Assembly (NCBI GenBank): GCA_027490925.1
Contig: JAIXXF010000019.1
Location: forward strand, 1 to 64,000
Direction of reading: 5' to 3'
DNA length: 64,000 nt
Origin: Comamonadaceae bacterium
GTDB taxonomy: Bacteria; Pseudomonadota; Gammaproteobacteria; Burkholderiales; Burkholderiaceae_C
Every line of letters begins with the position of its first letter. The first letter of the stretch is position 1. Position numbers and translations under genes: made by a program. The notes under the pieces were generated by a model. The model was not told the DNA's origin, searched no databases, and worked only from the letters and a program-made list of their open reading frames with translations. Shown piece by piece: positions 17,269-26,116 of this stretch.

Positions 17269-18195
17269 ATGTCGACCCAAGCCCCACCCCCTGCGCCCCA
17301 CATACCGGCGCGCTGCGCCACGCCGCTGGCGCTGGCGGTGCTGGGCATTGGCTTCATGGGCCTGCCAGTGGCCCGCCGGCTGTGCGAAGCGGGTCACTCG
17401 GTGCAGGTGTGGAACCGCACCCGCGACAAGGCGCAACGCGCGGAGGCCTACGGCGCCACCATGCACGACACGGCCGCCAGTGCCGTGCGGTCGGCCGACA
17501 TCGTCATCAGCTTCCTGGAGAACGGGCCGGTGGTCGAACAGGTGTTGTTTGGCCACGGTGTGGCCACTGCCTGTCAGCCGGGCACGCTGGTGGTGGACAT
17601 GGCCTCCATACGCCCAGCCGAAGCCCGCGACCACGCGGCCCGGCTGCAGGCCTTGGGCCTGGCCCACTTGGACGCGCCGGTCTCTGGCGGCACCGTGGGC
17701 GCCGAAGCCGGCACCCTGGCGATCATGGCGGGCGGCGACGCGGCCGACTTTGCGCGGGCGCAGCCGGTGTTCGCCGCTTTGGGCCGCGCCACCCATGTGG
17801 GCCCACACGGCACCGGACAGCTGGCGAAGCTGGCCAATCAGATGATCGTGGGCATCACCATCGGCGCGGTGGCCGAGGCGCTGCTGCTGTGCGAAAAAGG
17901 CGGCGCCGACATGGCCCGGGTCAAAGACGCGATCACCGGCGGTTTTGCCGACAGCCGCATCCTGCAGGTGCATGGCCAGCGCATGGTGGACCGGGACTTC
18001 ACCGCCCGGGCCCGGATGACGGTACAGCTCAAAGACCTGAGTAACGCACTGGGCACCGCATCAGAACTGGGCTTTGACGCCCCCATCACCCAACTGTTTG
18101 CCCAGCTCTATGCCGAAGGTATTGCCCATGGCTTCGCCGACCTGGACCACGCCGGGCTGTTCGCCGAACTTGCCCGACGCAATCGCATGGCCTGA
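17269..18195 (+). CDS. NAD(P)-dependent beta-hydroxyacid dehydrogenase, 3-hydroxyisobutyrate dehydrogenase family
   Basis: A 308-residue Rossmann-fold dehydrogenase. The cofactor site is LGIGFMGLPVARRL near residue 24, with an Arg-rich second strand (WNRTRDKA) that suggests NADP or NAD without clear preference. The family substrate motif DAPVSGGTVGAEAG and the catalytic lysine in GQLAKLANQM are intact. Relatives oxidise 3-hydroxyisobutyrate, tartronate semialdehyde or similar acids; the substrate here cannot be told. Translation starts at ATG 17269 behind a GGAG site that belongs to a repeat element. Confidence 0.88.
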   Translation: MSTQAPPPAPHIPARCATPLALAVLGIGFMGLPVARRLCEAGHSVQVWNRTRDKAQRAEAYGATMHDTAASAVRSADIVISFLENGPVVEQVLFGHGVATACQPGTLVVDMASIRPAEARDHAARLQALGLAHLDAPVSGGTVGAEAGTLAIMAGGDAADFARAQPVFAALGRATHVGPHGTGQLAKLANQMIVGITIGAVAEALLLCEKGGADMARVKDAITGGFADSRILQVHGQRMVDRDFTARARMTVQLKDLSNALGTASELGFDAPITQLFAQLYAEGIAHGFADLDHAGLFAELARRNRMA

Positions 18196-18201
18196 CGGGT
18201 C

Positions 18202-20610
18202 TCACAAGGCCGTCACGGTCACCGGCAGCGACACCTTGGTGGAGCGGCCTGCCGAATCGGTGACCGTGACCCCCAGTGTGTAGCTGCCCAACACAGGTGA
18301 TGGCCACGCCACGTTCAACGCCACCCCGCCCGGCACCGCGACCGGTATGAAGCCCATGCCCAGCGGCACCCCGGAGATCGACAGGTTCAGCGCCAGGCCC
18401 ACAGGGCTGGTCACCGTGATGGTTCCCGTCAGCGGCTGGCCTGCTTTGCCGCGCAGCCCCGCGGCCTGTACCACGGGTGCCAGCGAGGTCACGGGCTTGG
18501 TGCCGATCACCAGCTTGTGGACGCCCTGACCGGTCAACCCGGTTTTGCTGTCTCGGGCGACCACCGTCACCGAATAAGTGCCGGCCACCGGCGATGTCCA
18601 TGTCACCAGCCCGGTGCTGGCCACCGTCAGCCCGGCGGGGGCCCCGGTCAGGCTATACGTCACGGGGTTGGCCGCACGCACCGTGACCTGGAACTTGAGC
18701 GCGGTGCCCGCGGTGCCCGCAATGGTGGTGCCAGTCACCACCGGAGCCACCGGGGCGGGCACGATGGTGACGGTGTAGATCCCCTGCCCGGTCAGGCCAG
18801 TTTTGCTGTCTCTGGCTGTCACCGTGATCGGGTAGGTGCCCGCCACCGGGCTGGCCCAGGCCACGTTGCCAGTGCTGTTGATGGTCAAGCCACTGGGTGC
18901 ACCACTCAGCGTGTAGGTGACGGCATTCACCGACGTCACGGCCACCTTGAAGGCCAATGCCTTGCCCACCTGGCCCGACACCGTGCCCGAGCCCACACTA
19001 GGCGGGGCCACGGGTGCGGCCAATCCGGTGAGCGCGCTCAACAGGCCGCCCACGTTGGGGGTGCCCCAGCCGGTGACCAGGTCGTAACCCAGCACCGCCG
19101 TGCAACCGGCGCAGGTGCCGTTGGCCCCGGTGGTGATGTCTTTCATTGCCAGCACGTAATTCCCTGGCACCCCGCCGACTTGCCCATACAACGCGGTGTG
19201 GGGCTGACCCAGGGGAGTCTTGGCAGCGCGCAGGCGCTGAGCATTGGCCACCGCCACCAAGCCCGCCCACTGCGGGGTGGACAAGCTGGTGCCGCCAGCG
19301 CTGATCCAGTTCGGGGTGCTGGCCCCGGGCGGAATCACGGCCACGAACTGGCCGGTGTTGGGGTCGGCGTTGAACGCCACATCGGCCACGGTGCGGCGGG
19401 GCAGTACCAAGCCAGGCACCAACCCAGTCTGGTAACTTGGCGCGGCGGTGAACTGGCTGGTGCCACCGCCGGTATTGCTCCAGGCGACCTCGGCACGGGT
19501 GCCACTGCCGCTGTAGGTGAGTGACGTACCGCTCACCGCCACCACCTGGGGCGACACAGCGGGCCAAGAGACCGCCGCCCCGGAGTCGCCGGTGGCGGCC
19601 AGATACGTCATGTTGGCGCCCGAGAAGGTTGACTCGAACGACGACGTCCAACTGCCCTCGTTGGCACCAAAGCTCATCGACACCACGCCAGGCCCCATCT
19701 TGTTGGCCAGTTGCACCGCGGCCGACAGGCTGTTGACCGACGCATCTGGCGCTTCGATCAACACCAGCCGCGCCATGGGTGCGGTGGCATGTGCCCACTG
19801 CACGTCGAGCGCGATTTCAGTGGCCCAGCCCGCATCGAAGGGCGGTGCGGTGCTGGTCATGCCGCCTGAAGCGGTGCTGTACACCACCGACAAGGTGCAG
19901 CCAGTGGTTGGCGCCGCCGCCAAAGGCAACACCGCCCCTGTGGCAATGGCCTGCACCGTGCAGCCAGGCAAGCCGAAGCGCTGGTTGAAAGCCGTCAACT
20001 CAGCGACCACGTTGGGGTTGTGGTTGGCGTTGACGATGTAGATCGTCTGGCCTGCACCCAGCCGGGCCGCCTGGTCGGCGGTCAGCGTGGCACCGACCGA
20101 GGGCAGGGCGGGCAGGCCATAGGCCGCGCGGATCTGCGCTGGGGTGTAAGTGACCACCGAGTTCGCCGTGGCCAGCGGTGCCACGCTGCTACCAGTACTT
20201 TGGGGCCGATCGCGGGTTGCCTGCTCGATCTTCTCCACTGTCAGGGCCCGCGAATCCACATCGGCCATGTCAATGGGAATGGACTGCCGCCGGACGCTGC
20301 GCCGGGCCGAGGCGTTACTGTCCACCATATCGGCATCGTCGGGTGGCGCCAACAACACGGGCGCGGCATGGAAACTGGGGGTCACCACCCACTCGTCGGG
20401 CAGCGCGGGCAACCCTGGCACCGCGTAATCCACACCCGCGTTGGTCACCGTCAAGGCGGCAGCGGTCTCGGTCGGCGGGCTGGCATGGACTGCCGGCTCG
20501 CCACCACCGCCGCAGGCCGACAAACCGGCCAAAACGCTGCCCAGCAAACCGGCCCAAACGGCCTGACAGGTTGTGGAATGGGAAGAAAAAATCACGGGAC
20601 GACGGGCCAC
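18202..20610 (-). CDS. sedolisin (S53) family serine-carboxyl peptidase lipoprotein with Ig-like repeats
   Basis: An 802-residue secreted protease. The signal peptide ends in a lipobox (LSAC, Cys33). The S53 catalytic residues are recognisable: Glu265 and Asp269 in TEIALDVQWAHA, the oxyanion Asp342 in ATGDSGA, and the nucleophile Ser442 in SAGGTSLSTP; a C-terminal calcium-site-like YDLVTGWGTPN follows. The region before Glu265 is shorter than a full pro-kumamolisin prodomain. After about residue 545 come three Ig-like (He_PIG-like) repeats; two are nearly identical and both contain ARDSKTGLTGQG. It probably works at the cell surface on extracellular protein. Its stop is 6 bases from the convergent dehydrogenase gene. 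Confidence 0.85.
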   Translation of the reverse strand: MARRPVIFSSHSTTCQAVWAGLLGSVLAGLSACGGGGEPAVHASPPTETAAALTVTNAGVDYAVPGLPALPDEWVVTPSFHAAPVLLAPPDDADMVDSNASARRSVRRQSIPIDMADVDSRALTVEKIEQATRDRPQSTGSSVAPLATANSVVTYTPAQIRAAYGLPALPSVGATLTADQAARLGAGQTIYIVNANHNPNVVAELTAFNQRFGLPGCTVQAIATGAVLPLAAAPTTGCTLSVVYSTASGGMTSTAPPFDAGWATEIALDVQWAHATAPMARLVLIEAPDASVNSLSAAVQLANKMGPGVVSMSFGANEGSWTSSFESTFSGANMTYLAATGDSGAAVSWPAVSPQVVAVSGTSLTYSGSGTRAEVAWSNTGGGTSQFTAAPSYQTGLVPGLVLPRRTVADVAFNADPNTGQFVAVIPPGASTPNWISAGGTSLSTPQWAGLVAVANAQRLRAAKTPLGQPHTALYGQVGGVPGNYVLAMKDITTGANGTCAGCTAVLGYDLVTGWGTPNVGGLLSALTGLAAPVAPPSVGSGTVSGQVGKALAFKVAVTSVNAVTYTLSGAPSGLTINSTGNVAWASPVAGTYPITVTARDSKTGLTGQGIYTVTIVPAPVAPVVTGTTIAGTAGTALKFQVTVRAANPVTYSLTGAPAGLTVASTGLVTWTSPVAGTYSVTVVARDSKTGLTGQGVHKLVIGTKPVTSLAPVVQAAGLRGKAGQPLTGTITVTSPVGLALNLSISGVPLGMGFIPVAVPGGVALNVAWPSPVLGSYTLGVTVTDSAGRSTKVSLPVTVTAL

Positions 20611-20720
20611 AGGGGTGCTCCAAAAAAGAAGACCGAGGGCCGCCGCACACGGGCCGGCACAGCCGACACATGGCCACCCGCCACCCAGGCACCCGTGTGC
20701 GTCAGGCAGGGGCTCGGCTC

Positions 20721-20738
20721 ACCCGCCTTTCGGCGGGT
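20721..20738. terminator. hairpin, possible weak terminator
   Basis: Stem ACCCGCC/GGCGGGT, 7 bp with a TTTC loop. The plus-strand side is followed by only TTGCCC, so this is a weak terminator at best. It could equally act in the 5' leader of the minus-strand sedolisin mRNA. Confidence 0.35.
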
Positions 20739-20875
20739 TTGCCCTCGCGAAACGGGCGGCTTGCGGCACGCTGTACCCGCGCGCCGTGGACCACCTCATG
20801 TTCCTTATCGGCGCGGCCCCGGCCGACCTGAGGCCCGATTCCCGTCGGGGACCAACTTGTTCACGCCACAAACGA

Positions 20876-20902
20876 CCACGGCCTTGCAGAGCAAGGCCGT
20901 GG
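20876..20902 (-). terminator. 12-bp perfect hairpin downstream of the DEAD helicase gene
   Basis: A perfect inverted repeat (CCACGGCCTTGC / GCAAGGCCGTGG) with a 3-base loop, 66 bases after the helicase stop on the minus strand. The following minus-strand bases are TCGTTTGTGG, so the T-tract is poor. It is a likely transcript 3'-end stabiliser or terminator. Confidence 0.55.
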
Positions 20903-20967
20903 ATGGGCGCAGGGGGGCGCGGGGAGCGACGCAGGAAAAAGCGCTGGGCAAGCCAGCGCGGGGCGAA

Positions 20968-22683
20968 TCAGCGCCGATCGAACTTGGGCTTGGCGGGGCG
21001 GCGCGGCTGGTCGCCGCGGGGCGTGAACGCCTTGCCCGCTGGCGTCGGACGGGGGCCCGATGGCCGGACAAAGTCGCTGCGGCGATCGGCGAAATCGGCG
21101 CCACGTGGGGCACCACCGTCAGGGCGGCTGGCGAAGCGGTCCGCACCGAAGCGGTCACCTGAGAACGGCGCGCGGTCACCACGGTGGCCACCAAAACTGC
21201 CACGGGGCGCGCCGCCACCGGGGCCGAACTTGCGGTCGCGCGGGCCGTAGTCGCGTTGACCACCGCGGCCGCCAAAGTCACCGCTGGGGCGGCCGCCTTG
21301 TGGGGCGCGCTGCTGTGGCTCCATGCCGGGTACGGTTTCGGCCTTGAACGGCTGCCGGGTGTAGGCCTCGATGTCGAAGATCTTGCGGCGGTCGCGCATC
21401 TCGGCGAAGGTGATGGCCAGACCGTCGCGTCCCGCACGCCCGGTGCGACCGATGCGGTGGGTGTAGTCCTCGGCCTTCATCGGCAAACCGAAGTTGAAGA
21501 CGTGGGTGATGGTGGGGACATCGATGCCGCGCGCAGCCACATCGGTCGCCACCAGAAACTGCACCTGGCCGTTACGCAACGCCATCAAGCGGCGGTTGCG
21601 CAGGCCCTGGTTCAAGGCCCCGTGCAGCGCCACAGCGTCAAAACCCTCTTGCTGCAGGTCGTTGGCCAAGCCATCACATTCGATCTGCGTGCTGGCAAAA
21701 ATGATGGCCTGATTGATGGTGGTGTCACGCAGCCAGTGGTCAAGCAGTTTGCGTTTGTGCTGTGCGTTGTCGGCCCAGAACAGCACCTGTTTGATGTTGG
21801 CGTGTTTCTCCTGCGGGGAATCGATTTGCACCCGCTGTGGTTCGCGCATCACGCGGGCGGCCAACTGCTGGATGCGCGGTGCGAAGGTGGCACTGAACAT
21901 CATGGTCTGGCGACGCTGAATGGTGAGCTGGTTGACCTCGGCCAGGTCGTCGGCAAAGCCCAGATCCAGCATGCGGTCGGCCTCGTCCACCACCAGGAAT
22001 TGAACCTGGTCCAGCTTGAGTTGCATCGAGCGTTGCAAGTCCAACAAGCGACCGGGCGTGGCAACCACCAGGTCGGCGTTTTGCAGCTTGGCCAGCTGCA
22101 ATTGGTACGGGATGCCACCCACCACATTGGCGATGCGCAGACCACGGCAGTGGCGCACCAAATCGATCGCATCGTTGGCCACCTGTTGGGCCAGTTCGCG
22201 GGTGGGGCACAACACCAGCGCGCCAGGGGTGGCGGCTTTGAAATTGCGTGACGACGTCGGGTCTCGGCGCTTGGGGCGCTTGGGTGGGGCCTCGCCTTTG
22301 GCCACGGCTTCTGCGCAGGCGGCGTCGAAGTCGGCTTTTTCTTTGGCTTCTGCTTCCGCGCGTTGCGTCAGCAGTGTGTGCAACACCGGCAGCAGGAAAG
22401 CGGCGGTCTTGCCGCTGCCGGTCTGGCTGGAAACCATCAGGTCACTGAAGCCGCCGCTGCGGTCACTGGGCCCTGCCGTGGCCATGGCGCGCGGCACGCA
22501 TTGCTGCTGCACCACGGTCGGCTCGGTGTAGCCCAGGTCGGCCACGGCCTGCAACAGCTCGGGCGCCAGGCCCAATTTGGCGAAGCCGTTGGGCTCAGGC
22601 GACACGGCGGTGTCCTGCGCGAGGTCGGCGGAAAGAATTTCGGCAGGCGCGATGTCGCCTGTCACGTCAAAAGTGTCAGTCAT
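20968..22683 (-). CDS. DEAD-box ATP-dependent RNA helicase with RGG-like tail (copy 2)
   Basis: A 571-residue RNA helicase. Motifs in order: Q motif (YTEPTVVQQQC), Walker A SSQTGSGKT, PTRELAQQV, VVDEADRMLDLGF, SAT and HRIGRTGRAG. It differs from the copy at 1725 by an insertion of about 45 charged residues (KEKADFDAACAEA, PPKRPKRRD) between motifs I and Ia, and by a 110-residue Gly/Arg/Asp-rich tail typical of RhlE- and DeaD-like RNA-binding extensions. It is probably used in ribosome assembly or RNA turnover. The 206-base region before it carries a good promoter and a hairpin (ATGGTT/AACCAT, 22742-22763), consistent with a long 5' leader. Confidence 0.9.
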   Translation of the reverse strand: MTDTFDVTGDIAPAEILSADLAQDTAVSPEPNGFAKLGLAPELLQAVADLGYTEPTVVQQQCVPRAMATAGPSDRSGGFSDLMVSSQTGSGKTAAFLLPVLHTLLTQRAEAEAKEKADFDAACAEAVAKGEAPPKRPKRRDPTSSRNFKAATPGALVLCPTRELAQQVANDAIDLVRHCRGLRIANVVGGIPYQLQLAKLQNADLVVATPGRLLDLQRSMQLKLDQVQFLVVDEADRMLDLGFADDLAEVNQLTIQRRQTMMFSATFAPRIQQLAARVMREPQRVQIDSPQEKHANIKQVLFWADNAQHKRKLLDHWLRDTTINQAIIFASTQIECDGLANDLQQEGFDAVALHGALNQGLRNRRLMALRNGQVQFLVATDVAARGIDVPTITHVFNFGLPMKAEDYTHRIGRTGRAGRDGLAITFAEMRDRRKIFDIEAYTRQPFKAETVPGMEPQQRAPQGGRPSGDFGGRGGQRDYGPRDRKFGPGGGAPRGSFGGHRGDRAPFSGDRFGADRFASRPDGGAPRGADFADRRSDFVRPSGPRPTPAGKAFTPRGDQPRRPAKPKFDRR

Positions 22684-22758
22684 GGGTTTCTCACACGACG
22701 GCTCGGCGACCGGGAAACCCGGGGCGGCCGATGCCTCGTCAATGGTTAAAAAACATCA

Positions 22759-22787
22759 ACCATCAAACGAAGCCGGGGCGGTGTCAA
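22759..22787 (-). promoter_or_regulatory. predicted sigma-70 promoter of the DEAD helicase gene
   Basis: On the minus strand a consensus -35 TTGACA (22787-22782) is followed after 17 bases by GATGGT (22764-22759), a partial -10. The site is 76 bases upstream of the ATG at 22683. The -35 is perfect, the -10 only half matches. Confidence 0.45.
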
Positions 22788-22889
22788 CCGCTCGGTGACC
22801 CTTCTGTGAGGGTCAGGTGTGAAGGGAGATGCGCATCTGCGCCAGGCGACGCAGTGCCGAATTGTCGCATGGATTCGGGTTTTTACCGG

Positions 22890-23459
22890 TCATGCCAAAT
22901 TCAAGAAGTGTTCCCGATAGTGGGCCAACTCATCGATCGACTCGTGCACGTCGGCCAGCGCGGTGTGGCTCTGCTGTTTCTTGAACGCGCTGTGCACCGC
23001 TGGCCGCCAGCGCTTGGCCAGCTCCTTCAACGTGCTGACATCCAGATTGCGGTAATGGAAAAAGGCCTCCAGCTTGGGCATGTACTTCACCAGAAAGCGG
23101 CGGTCTTGGCCGATGGAGTTGCCACACATCGGTGATACGCCTTTGGGCACGTAGGACGCCAGAAACGCCAGCAGCTGCGCTTCGGCAGTGGCTTCGTCCA
23201 GGGCCGACGCGCGCACTTTGTCGATCAAGCCGCTTTTGCCGTGTGTGCCCTTGTTCCAAGCGTCCATCAGGTCGAGTTGCGCATTGCTTTGGTGGATCAC
23301 CAGCACGGGGCCCTCGACCCGGGGCGTCAGGTGGGGCCCGGTGACCACCACCGCGATTTCGATCAGGCGGTCCACCTCGGGGTTGAGACCAGTCATTTCG
23401 CAGTCCAGCCAGACGAGGTTGTCTTCGGATTTGGTCAGTGGGGTGATGGGCTCAGTCAT
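22890..23459 (-). CDS. orn: oligoribonuclease
   Basis: A 189-residue DEDDh exonuclease that degrades 2-5 base RNA fragments at the end of mRNA decay and also clears pGpG. Motif I is [14 protein letters not shown], motif II includes [11 protein letters not shown] and motif III is [14 protein letters not shown] with the His and Asp. The ATG at 23459 (MTEPITPL) gives the normal length for Orn. It diverges from the M48 peptidase gene with only 37 bases between the starts, so the promoters must overlap. Confidence 0.95.
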   Translation of the reverse strand: MTEPITPLTKSEDNLVWLDCEMTGLNPEVDRLIEIAVVVTGPHLTPRVEGPVLVIHQSNAQLDLMDAWNKGTHGKSGLIDKVRASALDEATAEAQLLAFLASYVPKGVSPMCGNSIGQDRRFLVKYMPKLEAFFHYRNLDVSTLKELAKRWRPAVHSAFKKQQSHTALADVHESIDELAHYREHFLNLA

Positions 23460-23496
23460 GCGCCGAATTGTCGCCGATGGCCTACACTCACTTCGC

Positions 23497-24792
23497 ATGA
23501 TCGCCGCACTGCTCTCCCCTTCGCTCATCGCTCTGGTGTTCGCGACCGCTGTGGTCTTGGGCCTTCTCACACGGCTGTGGCTCGCCAGCCGGCAAATGCG
23601 CCATGTGGCCCTGAACCGACACGCTGTGCCCGCCGCGTTTCAAGCCACGGTGAGTCTGGCGTCCCATCAAAAGGCCGCTGACTACACCCTGACCAAAGCC
23701 CGCCTCGGCCTGCTCGACATCGCCTTGGGCAACGCGGTGCTGTTGGGTTGGACCCTGTTGGGCGGCCTGAACGCGCTCAACCAATGGGTCAATGCCTGGT
23801 TCGCTGGCTCGGTGTCGCCTTTGTGGCCCCAACTGGCGCTGTTGGCCATGTTTGCCCTGGTTAGCGGCCTGATCGGCTTGCCGTTCAGTCTGTACCAAAC
23901 CTTTGTGATCGAAGCCCGTTTTGGCTTCAACAAGACCACGCCACGGTTGTGGCTGGCCGACCTGTTCAAGTCGGTTGTGCTGGGGGCGTTGATCGGCCTG
24001 CCAATCGCCGCACTGGTGCTGTGGCTGATGGGCTCGGCGGGCAGCGCGTGGTGGCTGTGGGCGTGGGCGGTTTGGATGGGGTTCAACCTTTTGCTGCTGT
24101 GGCTGTACCCAACTTTCATCGCCCCCCTGTTCAACCAGTTCAAACCCCTTGACGACGTTGGCTTGCGCCAGCGCGTGACCTCGCTCATGGCACGTTGTGG
24201 GTTTTCCGCCAAAGGCTTGTTTGTGATGGACGGCAGCCGTCGTAGCGCCCACGCCAATGCCTATTTCACTGGCTTTGGCGCGTCCAAACGCGTGGTGTTT
24301 TACGACACCTTGCTCGCCAAGTTGTCACCGGCAGAAGTCGACGCGGTCTTGGCCCACGAGCTCGGACACTTCAAGCACCGCCACATTGTCAAACGCATCG
24401 TTGGCATGTTTGCCATGAGCTTGTTGGGCTTCGCCCTGCTCGGCTGGCTGTCAGGGCAGGCGGCGTTTTTCACCGGTCTGGGGGTGGTGCCAAACCTGGC
24501 AGGGCCACCCAATGACGCACTGGCCTTGCTGTTGTTCATGCTGGCAGTGCCCACGTTCAGCTTTTTCATCTCGCCACTGTGGTCGCAGTTGTCGCGCCAG
24601 CACGAGTTTGAGGCGGATGCCTATGCGGTGAGCCAGACCAGCGGCCAAGACCTTGCATCTGCCCTGTTGAAGCTGTACGAAGACAACGCATCCACCCTGA
24701 CACCCGACCCGGTGTTCGTGAAGTTCTACTACTCGCACCCACCGGCCTCAGAACGCTTGGCCCGCATGGGTGCCACTGTGGTGCCCGCATGA
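23497..24792 (+). CDS. M48 family zinc metallopeptidase, Ste24-like
   Basis: A 431-residue polytopic membrane protease. The zinc site is [10 protein letters not shown] near residue 286, and the third ligand Glu is in HEFEADAYA near residue 369. About six to seven hydrophobic helices surround it, and the N-terminal part resembles CAAX prenyl protease 1 (Ste24). In bacteria such proteins are thought to act in membrane protein quality control. The ATG at 23497 is the first in a plausible position. The stop overlaps the next gene by 4 bases (ATGA). Confidence 0.9.
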   Translation: MIAALLSPSLIALVFATAVVLGLLTRLWLASRQMRHVALNRHAVPAAFQATVSLASHQKAADYTLTKARLGLLDIALGNAVLLGWTLLGGLNALNQWVNAWFAGSVSPLWPQLALLAMFALVSGLIGLPFSLYQTFVIEARFGFNKTTPRLWLADLFKSVVLGALIGLPIAALVLWLMGSAGSAWWLWAWAVWMGFNLLLLWLYPTFIAPLFNQFKPLDDVGLRQRVTSLMARCGFSAKGLFVMDGSRRSAHANAYFTGFGASKRVVFYDTLLAKLSPAEVDAVLAHELGHFKHRHIVKRIVGMFAMSLLGFALLGWLSGQAAFFTGLGVVPNLAGPPNDALALLLFMLAVPTFSFFISPLWSQLSRQHEFEADAYAVSQTSGQDLASALLKLYEDNASTLTPDPVFVKFYYSHPPASERLARMGATVVPA

Positions 24793-25124
24793 GTACCGGC
24801 CTCGTTAAGCAGCACAGCGCATCGCCGGGCCGACGCGCCTTGAGCGCCACCGAAGTGGTCACCCGGCTGGCGTCCCTGGAAGGCTGGCAACTCGGCGGCG
24901 ATGGTGCGGACGTCGCCATCGAGAAGCACTACCGCTTCGCGAATTACCACAACACCATGGCCTTTGTGAACGCGGTGGCGTTCGTGGCGCATCGGCAAGA
25001 CCACCACCCTGAGTTGCAAGTCACCTACAACCGGTGTGTCGTGCGGTTCAACACCCACGACGTGTCGGGTATCTCGGCCACCGACTTCGACTGCGCCGCT
25101 CAGGTGGATGCCCTGCTCGCCTGA
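24789..25124 (+). CDS. 4a-hydroxytetrahydrobiopterin dehydratase
   Basis: A 111-residue protein of the PCD/DCoH family, which dehydrates 4a-hydroxytetrahydropterin during pterin recycling by aromatic amino acid hydroxylases. The active-site region HRQDHHPELQVTYNRC and the closing THDVSGIS are the family signature. Translational coupling to the M48 peptidase and a 9-base gap to rsgA place it in a three-gene operon. No phenylalanine hydroxylase gene is in the window. Confidence 0.92.
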   Translation: MSTGLVKQHSASPGRRALSATEVVTRLASLEGWQLGGDGADVAIEKHYRFANYHNTMAFVNAVAFVAHRQDHHPELQVTYNRCVVRFNTHDVSGISATDFDCAAQVDALLA

Positions 25125-25133
25125 TCTTCAAGG

Positions 25134-26075
25134 ATGACAGCCCAGCTCAAGCTGCTGCCCGGGCGCGTGGTGGCCAACTACGGACGCCACTTCTTGGTGG
25201 AAAACGACGCTGGAGAACGGCTCATTTGCCACCCACGCGGCAAAAAGAGCCAGGCTGTCGTGGGCGACAGGGTGCTGTGGCAAGCCAGCGAGGATGAAGG
25301 GACCATCGAGCGACTGGAGCCCCGCAGCAACCTGTTCTACAGGCGCGACGAGATCAGGACCAAGTCCTTTGCTGCCAACCTCGACCAGGTGCTGGTGCTG
25401 CTCGCGGCGGAACCCGAGTTTTCAGAAAGCCAGCTCGCCCGCGCGTTGATCGCGGCCGAGGCAGAGGGGATACCACCGCTCATCGTGCTGAACAAAAGCG
25501 ACTTGGGCGATGCTTTCAACCGGGCCTGGCAACGCCTGGCACCGTACCGCGCCATGGGCTACACCGTGCTCGGTGCGGCCTTGGAACCCGCGACAACCAG
25601 CGGGGCATCGCACCCTGAAGTGCCCGAGGCCTTGCGAATCGCGCTCACCGGCAAGACCACGCTGGTGCTGGGTCCCTCGGGAGCGGGCAAAAGCACCTTG
25701 ATTAACCGTCTGGTGCCTGGGGCGCAAGTGCTCACCAATGAGATCTCACAGGCCCTCAACTCGGGCAAGCACACCACCACCCGCACCACCTGGTACTGGA
25801 TGGATGACGCTCGCAGCACCGCCTTGATCGACTCTCCCGGGTTTCAGGAATTCGGCCTGCACCACATTGAGCCGATGCAACTCGCCGGCTGCATGCCCGA
25901 CTTCAAGGCCCATGCAGACAAATGCCGTTTCTACAACTGCACGCACCGACAGGAGCCCGATTGCGCGGTCACCGCGCGCGTCGCCGCTGAGGCAGCCGAC
26001 GCCGGTGACATCAGTGACCAGCGTTACCGGATTTACACCGAACTGTTCGCAGAACTGTCCCAAACGCGGTATTGA
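25134..26075 (+). CDS. rsgA: ribosome small subunit-dependent GTPase A
   Basis: A 313-residue circularly permuted GTPase that checks late 30S subunit maturation. The N-terminal OB fold covers about residues 1-80. The G motifs come in permuted order: NKSD (G4) near residue 121, then the P-loop GPSGAGKSTLINRL near 178, then a TTR-containing switch and DSPGFQEF (G3). The C-terminal zinc site is visible as CRFYNCTHRQEPDC. Length and order are standard. It is the third gene after the M48 peptidase and pterin dehydratase. Confidence 0.96.
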   Translation: MTAQLKLLPGRVVANYGRHFLVENDAGERLICHPRGKKSQAVVGDRVLWQASEDEGTIERLEPRSNLFYRRDEIRTKSFAANLDQVLVLLAAEPEFSESQLARALIAAEAEGIPPLIVLNKSDLGDAFNRAWQRLAPYRAMGYTVLGAALEPATTSGASHPEVPEALRIALTGKTTLVLGPSGAGKSTLINRLVPGAQVLTNEISQALNSGKHTTTRTTWYWMDDARSTALIDSPGFQEFGLHHIEPMQLAGCMPDFKAHADKCRFYNCTHRQEPDCAVTARVAAEAADAGDISDQRYRIYTELFAELSQTRY

Positions 26076-26116
26076 GCGCGGCGCACACCTCGCCGCACGC
26101 TGAACACCGCCGTCGC

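Larger units (their letters stand above)
20611..20967. other. gene-free region between the sedolisin gene and the DEAD helicase gene
   Basis: These 357 bases hold no credible reading frame. They should contain the promoter of the minus-strand sedolisin gene, but I see no convincing hexamer pair. Two hairpins are present and are listed separately at 20721-20738 and 20876-20902. Confidence 0.6.

Noticed and set aside
20020-21162. 380-codon plus-strand frame across the sedolisin-helicase gap
   Set aside because: It is antisense to the 5' end of the sedolisin gene and the 3' end of the helicase gene, and shows no family features.
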